Below are positions 20,401 to 28,562 of a stretch of 64,000 nt of DNA, piece by piece (the first letter of the stretch is position 1; every line of letters begins with the position of its first letter). Where the stretch lies: NCBI RefSeq assembly GCF_003751805.1, contig NZ_RKHQ01000001.1:434001-498000 (forward strand), written 5' to 3'. The position numbers and the translations under genes are program-made. The notes beneath the pieces are model-generated. The model had not been told where the DNA came from, did no database searches, and saw nothing but the letters and a program-made list of their open reading frames with translations. Source of the DNA: Salana multivorans. GTDB taxonomy: Bacteria > Actinomycetota > Actinomycetes > Actinomycetales > Beutenbergiaceae.

Positions 20401-21285
20401 GATGCCCTCGGCCATCCGCTCGAGCATGTCGGTCGCGCCGGGCAGGGCGTCACGCAGGCCGAGCGCCCGCTCGCGCACCCGCGGCGTGAGGAGCAGCTCG
20501 CGGCACGGCGGCGCCCACAGCCCGTCGGGCGCGATCTCGAGGCTGCGCTGGTCCGCGACCGCGAACCAGCGGATCTCCTCGATGTCGTCGCCCCAGAAGT
20601 CGAGCCGCAGCGGGTGGTCCTCGGTCGGCGGGAACACGTCGAGGATGCCGCCCCGGACGGCGAAGTCGCCGCGCTTCTCGACCATGTCGACGCGCGTGTA
20701 GGCCGCCGCCGTCAGCGCGGCCGCGAGGTCCTCGATGCGGTGCGTCTCGCCCGCGCGCGCGCTCACCGGGGCGAGGTCGCCCAGCCCCGTGGCGACGGGC
20801 TGGAGGAGGGCGCGCGACGGCACGACGAGGACGCGGATCGGCCCGCCGTGCCCGGGGCGGGCGCCGGCGTCGGGTGCGCCGGCCCCGGGCACGCCCGGAG
20901 CCTCCGCGACCTCGGGGTGGGCCAGCCGGCGCAGCACGGCGAGGCGCTTGGCCACCGTGTCGGCGCGCGGGCTGAGTCGCTCGTGCGGCAGCGTCTCCCA
21001 GGCCGGCAGCACCGCGACGGAGTCGGCGGGCAGGTAGGCGCGCAGCGCGGCGGCCAGCTCGTCGGCGTCGCGACCCGTCGCCGTCACGACGACGAGCTGC
21101 CGGGCGCCGCCGCCGTCCCGGGTGCCACCGCCGCTCCCGGCGGCGTCCGCGAGCTCGGCGAGGAACGGGGCGCGGACGCCCGCGGGCGCGACGACGTCGA
21201 GCTCGCCCCGCGCGGGCAGGACGGCGAGGGCGGCGCGGGTCGCTGCGTCCTCGGCAAGGATCGGGAGGATGCCGGACAGCTTCAT
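17500..21285 (-). CDS. mfd: Transcription-repair coupling factor
   Basis: The 1261-residue protein removes RNA polymerase stalled at lesions and recruits the UvrA machinery. Visible parts in order are a UvrB-like N-terminal module, the RNA-polymerase-interacting CarD-like domain beginning YVVHEQHGVGRFVELV, and the helicase with Walker A GDVGYGKTEVA and DEEQRFG box. The VSTTIVETGLDIANANT and QLHQLRGRVGRGRERAYAY motifs and the C-terminal TRCF domain (SVELLFQVAGLRTVARSVGV) follow. The tail after about residue 1190 is Ala/Ser-rich. The length fits the family. It is closely preceded by pth on the same strand. Confidence 0.97.
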   Translation of the reverse strand: MKLSGILPILAEDAATRAALAVLPARGELDVVAPAGVRAPFLAELADAAGSGGGTRDGGGARQLVVVTATGRDADELAAALRAYLPADSVAVLPAWETLPHERLSPRADTVAKRLAVLRRLAHPEVAEAPGVPGAGAPDAGARPGHGGPIRVLVVPSRALLQPVATGLGDLAPVSARAGETHRIEDLAAALTAAAYTRVDMVEKRGDFAVRGGILDVFPPTEDHPLRLDFWGDDIEEIRWFAVADQRSLEIAPDGLWAPPCRELLLTPRVRERALGLRDALPGATDMLERMAEGIAVEGMESLTPALVDGMEQVLDLVDPDALLVLVDPERIRRRAHDLVATTDEFLAAAWTSAAAGGSVPLDLSAASFVTLAQARATAARRGLGWWSLTPFALGGVDDADAPADADASADADEPIGAATTLRVDARDVEGYRGEIARAITDLRDLIRDGWRLVLVTEGAGPARRWSEQLGEADVAARLVADLPEEPEPGVVHVTTATIGKGFVMPAERFAIFTEADLTGRAGTSTRDMRALAPRRRNVVDPLALRAGDYVVHEQHGVGRFVELVQRTVTAGGRPGSDSSAMREYLVIEYAASKRGQPGDRLYVPTDALDQVTKYVGGEAPSLSKMGGADWKNTKAKARKAVKEIAGELVRLYAARQATQGHTFGPDTPWQRELEDAFDYVETADQLVTIDEVKRDMERSVPMDRLILGDVGYGKTEVAVRAAFKAVQDGKQVAVLVPTTLLVSQHLQTFTERYAGFPVNVAALSRFQTDAESKTVKEGVADGTIDVVIGTHRLLTGEVRFKDLGLVIIDEEQRFGVEHKETLKQLRTNVDVLAMSATPIPRTLEMAVTGIREMSTLATPPEERHPVLTFVGPYEEKQITAAIRRELLREGQVFYVHNRVESIEKAASRLAELVPEARIGVAHGKMNEHQLERVIQDFWEKRLDVLVSTTIVETGLDIANANTLILERADVLGLSQLHQLRGRVGRGRERAYAYFLYPPEKPLTETAHDRLATIAANTDLGAGMQVALKDLEIRGAGNLLGGEQSGHIAGVGFDLYVRMVSEAVGRYRGEDVEELADVTIELPLDAHIPHEYVPHERLRLEAYTKIASAATPEDVEAVREELVDRYGPVPPSVELLFQVAGLRTVARSVGVTAITAQGQFIRFAPVELPDSGVVRLKRLYPRSIIKAAVRTILVPAPTQRSSSSPVAGEMLRDGPLVEWVLGVLRGVVGGSVAAAAATAAAASDGTGDRASSAWSLGARRG

Positions 21286-21295
21286 GGGGTCCCCC

Positions 21296-21892
21296 TCAGG
21301 ACTTCGCGTTCCAGGTGTTCTGCGCCGCCAGCACGCCGCTCGTCACGATGTCCTCCACCGCGTCGGCCGCGAGCTGGATGGTGACGCCGAGGTCGTCCCG
21401 GTCGGACGCCGGGAAGTTGGACAGCACGTAGTCGGCCGGGTCCTGCCGACCGGGGGGGCGTCCGACGCCGATCCGGACGCGCACGTAGTCCTTCGTCGCG
21501 ATGGCGGAGGAGATCGAGCGCAGGCCGTTGTGGCCGCCCTCGCCGCCGCCCTTCTTGATCCGCACCTCGTGCGCCGGGATGTCCAGCTCGTCGTGCAGCA
21601 CGACGACGTGGTCGGCATCGATCCCGTAGAACTGCGCCAGCGCGGCGACGGGGCCGCCGGAGAGGTTCATGTACGTGGCGGGGCGGGCCAGCACGACGCG
21701 CGGACCCGGGACACCGCCCGGCAGCAGGCCGAGCCGGCCGTCGAGCACGCTCGCGCGCGCCTTGTGCGAGGTGAGCCGCCCGCCCATCCGGCGCGCCAGC
21801 TCGGCCAGCACCATCGCCCCGACGTTGTGCCGGTTCCCCTCGTACTGCGCGCCGGGGTTGCCGAGACCGACCACGAGCCACGGGCTGGTCAT
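21296..21892 (-). CDS. pth: Peptidyl-tRNA hydrolase
   Basis: The 198-residue protein starts with WLVVGLGNPGAQYEGNRHNVGAM, including the catalytic histidine in NRHN. It continues with ATYMNLSGGPV, VVLHDELDIP with the catalytic aspartate, and GGGEGGHNGLRSI. It recycles peptidyl-tRNA dropped by ribosomes. It is 10 bp from mfd and downstream of rplY behind a strong terminator, the usual rplY-pth-mfd order. Confidence 0.97.
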   Translation of the reverse strand: MTSPWLVVGLGNPGAQYEGNRHNVGAMVLAELARRMGGRLTSHKARASVLDGRLGLLPGGVPGPRVVLARPATYMNLSGGPVAALAQFYGIDADHVVVLHDELDIPAHEVRIKKGGGEGGHNGLRSISSAIATKDYVRVRIGVGRPPGRQDPADYVLSNFPASDRDDLGVTIQLAADAVEDIVTSGVLAAQNTWNAKS

Positions 21893-21930
21893 GCGTCCTC
21901 CTCGCGGACACGACGGGGTGGGAACGGGAA

Positions 21931-21971
21931 CGGGGAAGGTCGGCGGGCCGTGAGCCCGCCGACCTTCCCCG
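21931..21971 (-). terminator. Strong hairpin after rplY
   Basis: An 18-bp perfect stem (CGGGGAAGGTCGGCGGGC with its complement) around a 5-nt loop CGTGA, 15 bases downstream of the rplY stop. There is no T tract. It would end or attenuate rplY transcription before pth. Confidence 0.85.
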
Positions 21972-21986
21972 GTTCGACGTGGGAGA

Positions 21987-22568
21987 TCAGGCCTCCTCGG
22001 CCCCGGTCTCGGTGTCGGCCTCGTCCTCGACCACGCGGATCTCGGAGACCGTGAGGACGTCGGCCTCGGGGTCGATCTCGGTGGTGACGCCCTGGGGGAG
22101 CTTGAGGTCGCCGACCCGGACGACGGTGCCGTCGGTCAGGCCGTCGACGTCGACCTCGATGACCTCGGGGATGTTCGTGGCCTCGGCCTGGAGCTCGAGG
22201 GTGAGGAGCTCGAGCTGGTGGTTCGTCCCGACGGCGGACTCGCCGACGACGTGGACGGGGACGTCGACGGTCACCTTCTCGCCGCGACGGACGAGGAGGA
22301 GGTCGAGGTGCTCGATGTCGTTCGAGACGACGTCGCGCTGCACGGACTTGACGAGCGCGAGCTCCTTGCCGCCCTCGAAGCTGATCTCGACGACCGCGTT
22401 CGCGGAGCCCTTGACGAGCATGAACACGTCGTGCGTCGGGAGCGCGAGGTGGACGGGGTCGGTGCCGTGGCCGTAGAGGACCGCGGGAACCTGCTTGGCG
22501 CGACGGAGGCGACGGGCAGCGCCCTTGCCGAACTCGGTGCGCTTCGTGCCGTTGATGACATCGGACAT
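21987..22568 (-). CDS. rplY: 50S ribosomal protein L25/general stress protein Ctc
   Basis: The 193-residue protein has the 5S-rRNA-binding L25 domain (FGKGAARRLRRAKQVPAVLYGHG) followed by the Ctc/TL5-type C-terminal beta domain (PEVIEVDVDGLTDGTVVRVGDLKLPQGV) and an acidic end. It stabilises 5S rRNA in the central protuberance of the large subunit. It precedes pth, as is common. Confidence 0.96.
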   Translation of the reverse strand: MSDVINGTKRTEFGKGAARRLRRAKQVPAVLYGHGTDPVHLALPTHDVFMLVKGSANAVVEISFEGGKELALVKSVQRDVVSNDIEHLDLLLVRRGEKVTVDVPVHVVGESAVGTNHQLELLTLELQAEATNIPEVIEVDVDGLTDGTVVRVGDLKLPQGVTTEIDPEADVLTVSEIRVVEDEADTETGAEEA

Positions 22569-22811
22569 GGGGGTCCTCCAGGGAACGTAGTCGGGGGCGG
22601 CAGGGCCGGATCGCCGGTCTCGCGCGGCGTCGGGCGCGCTCGAGGCGCTGGCCCGCCGCGCCGATTACGGATCTCTCATCCCTCGCCGAGGCAACCGGAA
22701 CAGTCTACACGGGCCGCGCGCAACGCTCGCGCGGTGTTCGGCCGGCCCGCCCCGCCCCCGAGTCGGCCCCGCGCCGCCCCCGAGTCGGCCAGCGGATGGG
22801 AGGATGGAGGC

Positions 22812-23471
22812 GTGGAACGCAACGATCCGCCGTCGCTGGAGTCCCTCGCCGACGCGCAGGACTTCGAGTACGAGCGCCGGTTCCTCGTGACCGACTTCCC
22901 GGCGCAGCTCCGCGACGCGCCCGCCCTCATCGTGCAGTCCTACTACCTGGCCGACGCGGGCTACGCCCTCCGCGTCCGGGTCCAGGCCAGCGACGTGGAG
23001 GCCAACCTGTCGGCGTCCTCCCGGCCGCTCGAGGTGCTGGCCGAGTTCCACGACGCCGCGACGCTGGCGACGGTCACCATCAAGGGGCCGGCCGTCGGCG
23101 GGACCCGGTACGAGTCGGAGCGGCACGTCGACCCGGACGTCGCGGTCGAGCTGATCCGCCGCGGCGGGATGCCGATGGTCAAGACGCGCTACTCGGTGTG
23201 GGCCGGCTCGGACGGCTGGGCCGTCGATGTGTTCGGCGGCGCGAACGCCCCGCTCGTCGTCGCGGAGTGCGAGCGCTCGGCCCCGGTCACCGACCTCGAG
23301 ATCCCGTCGTGGTGCGTCACCGAGCTGACCGACGACCGACGGTTCTCGAACGAGTCGCTCGCCGCCCGCCCCTACGGGGAGTGGGCCGCCACCTACCTGG
23401 CCGAGCTAGCCGCCGCCGGACCCCGGATGCGCGGCGACTTCGGCACCAACGCCCAGCTTCTCCCGGAGTGA
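22812..23471 (+). CDS. CYTH-domain protein
   Basis: The 219-residue protein carries FEYERRFLV near residue 18, the ExExK-type opening strand of the CYTH (adenylate cyclase/thiamine triphosphatase) tunnel fold. Charged strands follow: ALRVRV, TVTIKGP, YESERHV, KTRYSVWAG, AVDVFGGANAPLVVAECE. Such proteins hydrolyse or bind triphosphorylated compounds such as inorganic triphosphate; the substrate is unknown here. The GTG start follows a GGAGG ribosome site. It overlaps the inositol-phosphatase start by one base. Confidence 0.85.
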   Translation: MERNDPPSLESLADAQDFEYERRFLVTDFPAQLRDAPALIVQSYYLADAGYALRVRVQASDVEANLSASSRPLEVLAEFHDAATLATVTIKGPAVGGTRYESERHVDPDVAVELIRRGGMPMVKTRYSVWAGSDGWAVDVFGGANAPLVVAECERSAPVTDLEIPSWCVTELTDDRRFSNESLAARPYGEWAATYLAELAAAGPRMRGDFGTNAQLLPE

Positions 23472-24331
23472 TGCCCCCGATGTCCGACCTCACCCCCGGC
23501 CCGGTCCCCGTCGCGCACGTCGGACCCGACGCGACCGCCGACGACACCGCCGACGCCGCCCTCGCGGTCGCCGCCGTCCGGGCCGGCCTCGCCGTGATCG
23601 CCACGGCGCCGACCCGCGACGTCGTCGCCGTCAAGGGTCACGCTGCCGACCTGCTCACGGCCACCGACCTGGCCGCCGAGGAGGCGATCCGCGCGGTCCT
23701 CAGCTCCTCGGACCTGCCCGTCCAGGGCGAGGAGGGCTCCCCCGACCTCGACGCCCCCGACCGGTGGATCGTCGACCCGGTCGACGGGACCGCCAACTTC
23801 GTCGCGGACATCGGCCTGGTCGCGAGCAACGTCGCGCTCGCCCGCGGTGGCCGCCCGGTCGCCGGCGCCACCGGCGAGATGCCGAGCGGTCGCATCGTGT
23901 GGAGCGCGCTCGGCCGCGGCACGTGGGAGGTCCCGCCGTCGGGCGAGGCGTTCCGCACGCGGACCTACCGCGGCGACCTCGCGGCCGGGTGCGTCACCGT
24001 CGGCGACTTCTCGTGGACGAACTCCGGTCCGTGGCCCGGCCGGACGCGCGCCCGGATCGTCACGGCCGTGTCGGACGTCGTCGGGCGGCTGCGGATGGTC
24101 GGCAGCTCCGCGACCGAGCTGATCTGGGTCGCCACCGGCCGGACGAGCGCCGCCGTGCTGTTCGGCAACCACCCGTGGGACACGGCGGCCGGCGTGCTCG
24201 CCGTGCGCGAGGCGGGCGGCGTCGCGCTCGACGTCCACGGTGAGCCGTGGACGTTCGGGTCGGACTCCGTGCTGGCGGCGGCCACCGAGGCCGACGCGGA
24301 GCGGCTGCTCGACGTCATCGGGAACGCCTGA
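23471..24331 (+). CDS. Inositol monophosphatase-family phosphatase
   Basis: The 286-residue protein has the three metal and phosphate motifs of the family: GEEGS, WIVDPVDGTANF and WDTAAGVLAVREAGG. Members dephosphorylate inositol phosphate, histidinol phosphate, PAP or fructose-1,6-bisphosphate; which one is not clear. The gene starts in the stop codon of the CYTH gene, so the two are probably one transcript. A second ATG three codons downstream is an alternative start. It converges on prs across a short hairpin. Confidence 0.9.
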   Translation: MPPMSDLTPGPVPVAHVGPDATADDTADAALAVAAVRAGLAVIATAPTRDVVAVKGHAADLLTATDLAAEEAIRAVLSSSDLPVQGEEGSPDLDAPDRWIVDPVDGTANFVADIGLVASNVALARGGRPVAGATGEMPSGRIVWSALGRGTWEVPPSGEAFRTRTYRGDLAAGCVTVGDFSWTNSGPWPGRTRARIVTAVSDVVGRLRMVGSSATELIWVATGRTSAAVLFGNHPWDTAAGVLAVREAGGVALDVHGEPWTFGSDSVLAAATEADAERLLDVIGNA

Positions 24332-24340
24332 GCTCTCCCG

Positions 24341-24369
24341 CCGCCCGGGGTCGGGCGACGCCCGGGCGG
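24341..24369. terminator. Shared hairpin between convergent genes
   Basis: A 9-bp perfect GC stem, CCGCCCGGG and its complement, around an 11-nt loop between the stops of the inositol-phosphatase gene and prs. It can serve both strands. Confidence 0.6.
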
Positions 24370-24387
24370 ACGCCGCCGGGCCGCGCC

Positions 24388-25368
24388 TCAGGCGTTGCCG
24401 TCGAACAGGCTGGTGACCGAGCCCTCGTCGAACACCTCGCGGATCGCGCGCGCCAGGAGCGGCGCGATCGACAGGACCGTGAGGCCGGGGAACCGCTTGT
24501 CCCGCGGGATCGGGAGGGTGTCGGTGATGACGACCTCGCTGGCGCCGCACTCGGCGAGACGGCGCGGGGCGGGGTCGGACAGGACGCCGTGCGTCGCGAC
24601 GATCATGACGGACCGGGCGTCGTTCTCCCGGAGCACGCGGACGGCCTCGGCGATGGTGCCGCCGGTGTCGATGAGGTCGTCGACGAGCACGCAGTCGCGG
24701 CCCGCGACCTCGCCGATGACGCGGTTGGCGACGGCCGAGTTCGGGCGCGTGATGTCGCGCGTCTTGTGGACGAACGCGAGCGGGTTGCCCCCGAGCTTCG
24801 CCGCCCACTGCTCGGCCACGCGGATCCGGCCGGCGTCGGGCGAGACGACGGTGACGTTCGCCGTGTCGACGCGGGTGCGGACGTAGTCGACCAGCGTCGG
24901 CATGGCGAACAGGTGGTCGACCGGGCCGTCGAAGAAGCCCTGCGCCTGCGCGGCGTGCAGGTCGACCGACATGAGCCGGTCGGCGCCGGCGGTCTTGTAG
25001 AGATCGGCCATGAGGCGGGCCGAGATCGGCTCGCGGCCGCGGTGCTTCTTGTCCTGCCGGGCGTAGGGGAAGAACGGCATGACGGCCGTGATCGTCTTGA
25101 CCGAGGCCCGCTTGAGCGCGTCGACCATGAGCAGCTGCTCCATGATCCACTGGTTGATCGGGGCCGTCATGCTCTGCAGCGCGAAGGCGTCGGCGCCGCG
25201 CACGCTCTCCTGGAACCGCACGTAGATCTCACCGGAGGCGAAGTCGTAGGCGGTCGTCGGCACGAGGTCGACGCCGAGCTCCTCCGCGACCCGCTCGGCG
25301 AGCTCCGGGTGCGCCCGTCCCGAGATGAGGACGAGCCGCCGCTCGCCGAACGTGGTGATGCCGCTCAT
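24388..25368 (-). CDS. prs: Ribose-phosphate pyrophosphokinase
   Basis: The 326-residue protein makes PRPP from ribose 5-phosphate and ATP, feeding purine, pyrimidine, histidine and NAD synthesis. It has the flexible-loop and ATP-binding region FFPYARQDKKHRGREPISA, the PRPP-synthase signature VDLHAAQAQGFFD, and the PRPP-binding loop VLVDDLIDTGGT. The ATG overlaps the glmU stop by 4 bp, so glmU-prs is a coupled operon, as in many actinobacteria. Confidence 0.98.
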   Translation of the reverse strand: MSGITTFGERRLVLISGRAHPELAERVAEELGVDLVPTTAYDFASGEIYVRFQESVRGADAFALQSMTAPINQWIMEQLLMVDALKRASVKTITAVMPFFPYARQDKKHRGREPISARLMADLYKTAGADRLMSVDLHAAQAQGFFDGPVDHLFAMPTLVDYVRTRVDTANVTVVSPDAGRIRVAEQWAAKLGGNPLAFVHKTRDITRPNSAVANRVIGEVAGRDCVLVDDLIDTGGTIAEAVRVLRENDARSVMIVATHGVLSDPAPRRLAECGASEVVITDTLPIPRDKRFPGLTVLSIAPLLARAIREVFDEGSVTSLFDGNA

Positions 25369-26936
25369 GCCGTGTGTCCTCCGTGTGCCTCGTCCGTCCC
25401 GCTCGGGCGTGCCGGCCCGCTCGGCCCCGCCGCGTCGCGGCCCGACTCCTCGTCGACGCTCTCCCCGAGCGCCTCGATCGCCCGCTGCGCCGCGGCGGCC
25501 CACTTGGTGCCCTCGAGGCGCCGCGCGACCCAGCCCGGGATGATCTTGAGCTGCGCCCGCTCGACGGCGAGCGCACCGGGGGCGACGTCGCGCGTCACGG
25601 TCGAGCCGGCGGCGACGAAGGCGCCCCCACCGATCTCGATCGGCGCGACCAGCGTCGTGTCGGAGCCGACGAACGCGCCCGCGCCGATGACCGTGCGGTG
25701 CTTGCCGACGCCGTCGTAGTTGGCCGTGATGACGCCGGCGCCGATGTTCGCCGCGTCGCCGACCACCGCGTCGCCGACGTAGGACAGGTGCGGCACCTTC
25801 GCGCCCGCGCCGAGCTCGGCGTTCTTCGTCTCGGCGAACGCGCCGATCGCCGAGCGCGGGCCGAGCACCGTCCCCGTGCGCAGGTGGGTGTACGGGCCGA
25901 CCGACGCGCCCTCGCCGATCCGCGCGTCCGTCACGTGCGAGCGCAGGACGCGGGCGCCCGCCTCCACCGTCGCGTCCTCGAGCGTGGTGTCCGGGCCGAT
26001 GACGGCGCCGGTGGCGACGCTGGTCCTGCCGAGGAGCTGCGTCCCCGGCAGGAGCGTCACGTCCTGCTCGAGCGTGACCGTGACGTCGACCCAGGTGCTC
26101 GCCGGGTCGACGACCGTGACGCCGGAGCGCATCGCGGTCTCGAGCACCCGGCGGTTGAGCTCGGCGCCGAGCGTCGCGAGCTGGACGCGGTCGTTGACGC
26201 CCTCGACGATGATCGGGTCGGGCGTCTCGATCGCGCGGACGGCACCGTGGGCGTGGGCCAGCGCGAGCACGTCCGTGAGGTAGACCTCGCCCTGCGCGTT
26301 GGACGCGGCGTCCGACGCCGGGTCCTGCAGCGTGCGGAGCCCGGCGCGCAGCACGTCGGCGTCGAAGGCGTACACCGAGGTGTTGATCTCGTCGATCGCC
26401 AGCTCCTCGGGGCTCGCGTCGCGGTGCTCGACGATCCGCTCGACCTGGCCGTCGTCCGTCCGGACGATCCGGCCGTACCCCGTGGGGTCCGGCACGCGCG
26501 TGGTCAGCACCGTCACGACGTTGCCGTCGGCGGTGTGCGCGGCCAGCAGCTCGCCCAGCGTGCCGGCGTCGAGCAGCGGGACGTCGCCCGCGAGGACGAC
26601 GACGGGACCGCTCACGGGGGCGCCGGTCGTCGCGGTCGCGGCGGAGTCGAGCGCCTCCAGCGCGCACCAGGCGGCGCGCCCGGTGCCCTTGATCGCGTCC
26701 TGGTCGGCGACGAGGACGTCGGGGTCCAGCGCGAGGGCGTGCTCGGCGACCCGGTCCCGGTCGTGCCGGACGACGACGGCGAGCGCCTCCGGGTCCAGCG
26801 CGCGCGCCGTGGCGAGGACGTGGCCGAGGAGGGTGCGACCGCCGATGGCGTGCAGGACCTTCGGGGTGGCCGACCTCATCCGGGTACCCTCACCCGCGGC
26901 GAGGACGATGACGGCGGCGGGGCGTGGGTCGGTCAC
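25365..26936 (-). CDS. glmU: Bifunctional UDP-GlcNAc pyrophosphorylase/GlcN-1-P acetyltransferase
   Basis: The 523-residue protein makes UDP-N-acetylglucosamine for peptidoglycan. The N-terminal uridyltransferase begins AVIVLAAGEGTRMRSATPKVLH. The C-terminal left-handed beta-helix acetyltransferase shows hexapeptide repeats and the catalytic region KNAELGAGAKVPHLSYVGDA, then GAGVITANYDGVGKHRT. Starting at the GTG of VTDPRPAAV gives full family length. The last 70 residues are an Ala/Gly-rich actinobacterial tail. The gene lies directly downstream of tRNA-Gln on the same strand. Confidence 0.97.
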   Translation of the reverse strand: MTDPRPAAVIVLAAGEGTRMRSATPKVLHAIGGRTLLGHVLATARALDPEALAVVVRHDRDRVAEHALALDPDVLVADQDAIKGTGRAAWCALEALDSAATATTGAPVSGPVVVLAGDVPLLDAGTLGELLAAHTADGNVVTVLTTRVPDPTGYGRIVRTDDGQVERIVEHRDASPEELAIDEINTSVYAFDADVLRAGLRTLQDPASDAASNAQGEVYLTDVLALAHAHGAVRAIETPDPIIVEGVNDRVQLATLGAELNRRVLETAMRSGVTVVDPASTWVDVTVTLEQDVTLLPGTQLLGRTSVATGAVIGPDTTLEDATVEAGARVLRSHVTDARIGEGASVGPYTHLRTGTVLGPRSAIGAFAETKNAELGAGAKVPHLSYVGDAVVGDAANIGAGVITANYDGVGKHRTVIGAGAFVGSDTTLVAPIEIGGGAFVAAGSTVTRDVAPGALAVERAQLKIIPGWVARRLEGTKWAAAAQRAIEALGESVDEESGRDAAGPSGPARPSGTDEAHGGHTA

Positions 26937-27061
26937 GTGGTGGACTCCCAGAGACGCGAACGGGGCGGGCTCGACCACTCTAGTGCGCCGATCACCCCAC
27001 CCGCTCCGCGAGCGGGCCGAGCGGAGCCGAGCCGACGCGGCCCCCGCGAGCGCCGCGCGGG

Positions 27062-27133
27062 CTCCGCCCCCAGGATTCGAACCCGGACCTCCCGGCACCA
27101 AAGGCCGGCGTGCTGCCGTTACACCAGGGCGGA
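27062..27133 (-). tRNA. tRNA-Gln (anticodon UUG)
   Basis: This 72-nt cloverleaf on the minus strand has acceptor TCCGCCC pairing with GGGCGGA, discriminator G, a T-arm GGTTCGAATCC, and an anticodon stem CCGGC/GCCGG around loop CTTTGGT, giving anticodon TTG. CCA is not encoded. It lies upstream of glmU, a common actinobacterial position. Confidence 0.95.
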
Positions 27134-27205
27134 CCGGAGGGGTCACGCCCTCCGCCCCAGCGATTGTGCCAGGGCGCGCCGGAGGCCCCAGGGCATGATG
27201 GTCCC

Positions 27206-27865
27206 GTGAGCCTTCCCGAGACCCCCGGTCAGCTGCGCCCGCGGCCCCACCGCGCGGCGCGGCAGCGGATGACGGCGCGGGAGCGGCGAGAGCAGCTCCT
27301 CGACGTCGGCCGGGTGCTGTTCGCCGAGCGCGGGTTCGAGGCGACGAGCGTCGAGGAGATCGCGGCGCGCGCCGACGTCTCCAAGCCCGTCGTGTACGAG
27401 CACTTCGGCGGCAAGGAGGGGATGTACGCCGTCATCGTCGACCGCGAGGTCCAGCGGCTCACGAGCGTGCTGGGCGAGGCGCTGTCCCGTCCCCAGCACC
27501 CGAAGGTGACGCTGGAGCAGACGGCGCTCGCCCTGCTCGACTACATCGAGGCGCACACCGACGGCTTTCGCATCCTCGTCCGCGACTCTCCGGTCGCGCA
27601 GGCGACGGGCACGTTCTCCTCCCTCATCGGGGACGTCGCCACCCAGGTGGAGCACCTGCTCGCGCGGCAGTTCGAGCGGCGTCGGCTCGACCCGAGCACG
27701 GCGCCGATGTACGCGCAGATGCTCGTCGGGATGATCGCGCTCACCGGCCAGTGGTGGCTCGAGGCCCGCTCGCCGGACAAGCGCGTGGTCGCCGCGCACC
27801 TGGTGAACCTCGCGTGGAACGGCCTGGCGGAGCTGCAGGACTCCCCCGAGCTGCGGACCCGCTGA
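27206..27865 (+). CDS. TetR-family regulator
   Basis: The 219-residue protein has an N-terminal TetR helix-turn-helix, seen as ERREQLLDVGRVLFAERGFE followed by TSVEEIAARADVSKPVVYEHFGGKEGM, and an all-helical ligand domain. The GTG at 27206 leaves a 20-residue basic N-terminal extension. It is divergent from tRNA-Gln and glmU and followed by a small hairpin. No operator or target gene is evident next to it, so its regulon is unknown. Confidence 0.88.
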   Translation: MSLPETPGQLRPRPHRAARQRMTARERREQLLDVGRVLFAERGFEATSVEEIAARADVSKPVVYEHFGGKEGMYAVIVDREVQRLTSVLGEALSRPQHPKVTLEQTALALLDYIEAHTDGFRILVRDSPVAQATGTFSSLIGDVATQVEHLLARQFERRRLDPSTAPMYAQMLVGMIALTGQWWLEARSPDKRVVAAHLVNLAWNGLAELQDSPELRTR

Positions 27866-27882
27866 CCGTCGCCGGGCGACGG
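27866..27882 (+). terminator. Small hairpin after tetR gene
   Basis: A 7-bp perfect stem CCGTCGC/GCGACGG with a 3-nt loop begins on the base after the stop codon. It is short, so terminator function is tentative. Confidence 0.4.
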
Positions 27883-27926
27883 CGTCGGGGTCCGCCCCGT
27901 CGGGCTCGACATCTTGATGCTAGAGA

Positions 27927-27942
27927 TTCTCGACGTCGAGAA
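27927..27942. promoter_or_regulatory. Perfect 16-bp palindrome, probable MarR operator
   Basis: TTCTCGACGTCGAGAA is its own reverse complement and ends 14 bp before the MarR start codon. Its size, symmetry and place fit an autoregulatory MarR operator. Confidence 0.7.
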
Positions 27943-27956
27943 GTTAGGGTTCCCTC

Positions 27957-28562
27957 ATGTCCGACGTCGTCGACCGCATCACCGCCGCGTGGAGCTCCCA
28001 GCTGCCGGGCCTCGACGTCGAGCCCATGGAGGTCTTCTCCCGGCTGTACCGGCTCGCGGACCACGTGGGCGAGGTGCGGGCTCGGGCGTTCGCCGGCCAC
28101 GACCTCACGGTCTGGCAGTTCGACGTCCTGGCCGCGCTGCGCCGCGCGGGTGAGCCGTTCGAGCTCACGCCCGGCCAGCTCGTGACGCAGACGCGGGTGT
28201 CCTCCGGAACGATGACGAACCGGATCGACCGGCTCGTCGAGCGCGGCCTTGTCGACCGCCGCGGCTCCGAGGGCGACCGCCGGATCGTGCTCGTCCGGCT
28301 GACGTCGCGCGGTCGCGCCGCCGTCGACGCCGCCGTGGCCGACCTCGTCACGCACGAGCGCGACCTGCTCGCCCCCCTCACCGAGGGCGACTCCCAGACG
28401 CTCGCCGCACTGCTGCGCCGACTCCTCGGCGCGTTCGAGCCGAGCCCGGTCGGACGGGCGGACGAGCCGTCCGCGCGGGCGGCCGGCGGTCGGGTGGCCG
28501 CTGGCTCGTCCGACGAGCCACCCGCCACCCCGTCACCCGATGGCACCGGAGGATCCGCATGA
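27957..28562 (+). CDS. MarR-family regulator
   Basis: The 201-residue protein has the winged helix of MarR: LTVWQFDVLAALRRAGEP, LVTQTRVSSGTMTNRIDRLVERGLV and the wing segment SEGDRRIVLVRLTSRGRA. The C-terminal 40 residues are Gly/Ala/Asp-rich and disordered. No good ribosome site precedes the ATG, so a leaderless or short-leader transcript is likely. A perfect palindrome just upstream suggests autorepression. It overlaps the gamma-carbonic-anhydrase gene by 4 bp, which may therefore be part of its regulon. Confidence 0.9.
   Translation: MSDVVDRITAAWSSQLPGLDVEPMEVFSRLYRLADHVGEVRARAFAGHDLTVWQFDVLAALRRAGEPFELTPGQLVTQTRVSSGTMTNRIDRLVERGLVDRRGSEGDRRIVLVRLTSRGRAAVDAAVADLVTHERDLLAPLTEGDSQTLAALLRRLLGAFEPSPVGRADEPSARAAGGRVAAGSSDEPPATPSPDGTGGSA

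Noticed and set aside
18001-21384. Open frame of over 1100 codons antisense to mfd
   Set aside because: Its product is a low-complexity Arg/Asp/Val/Leu-rich sequence produced by GC-rich codon use opposite a real gene; mfd accounts for the region fully.
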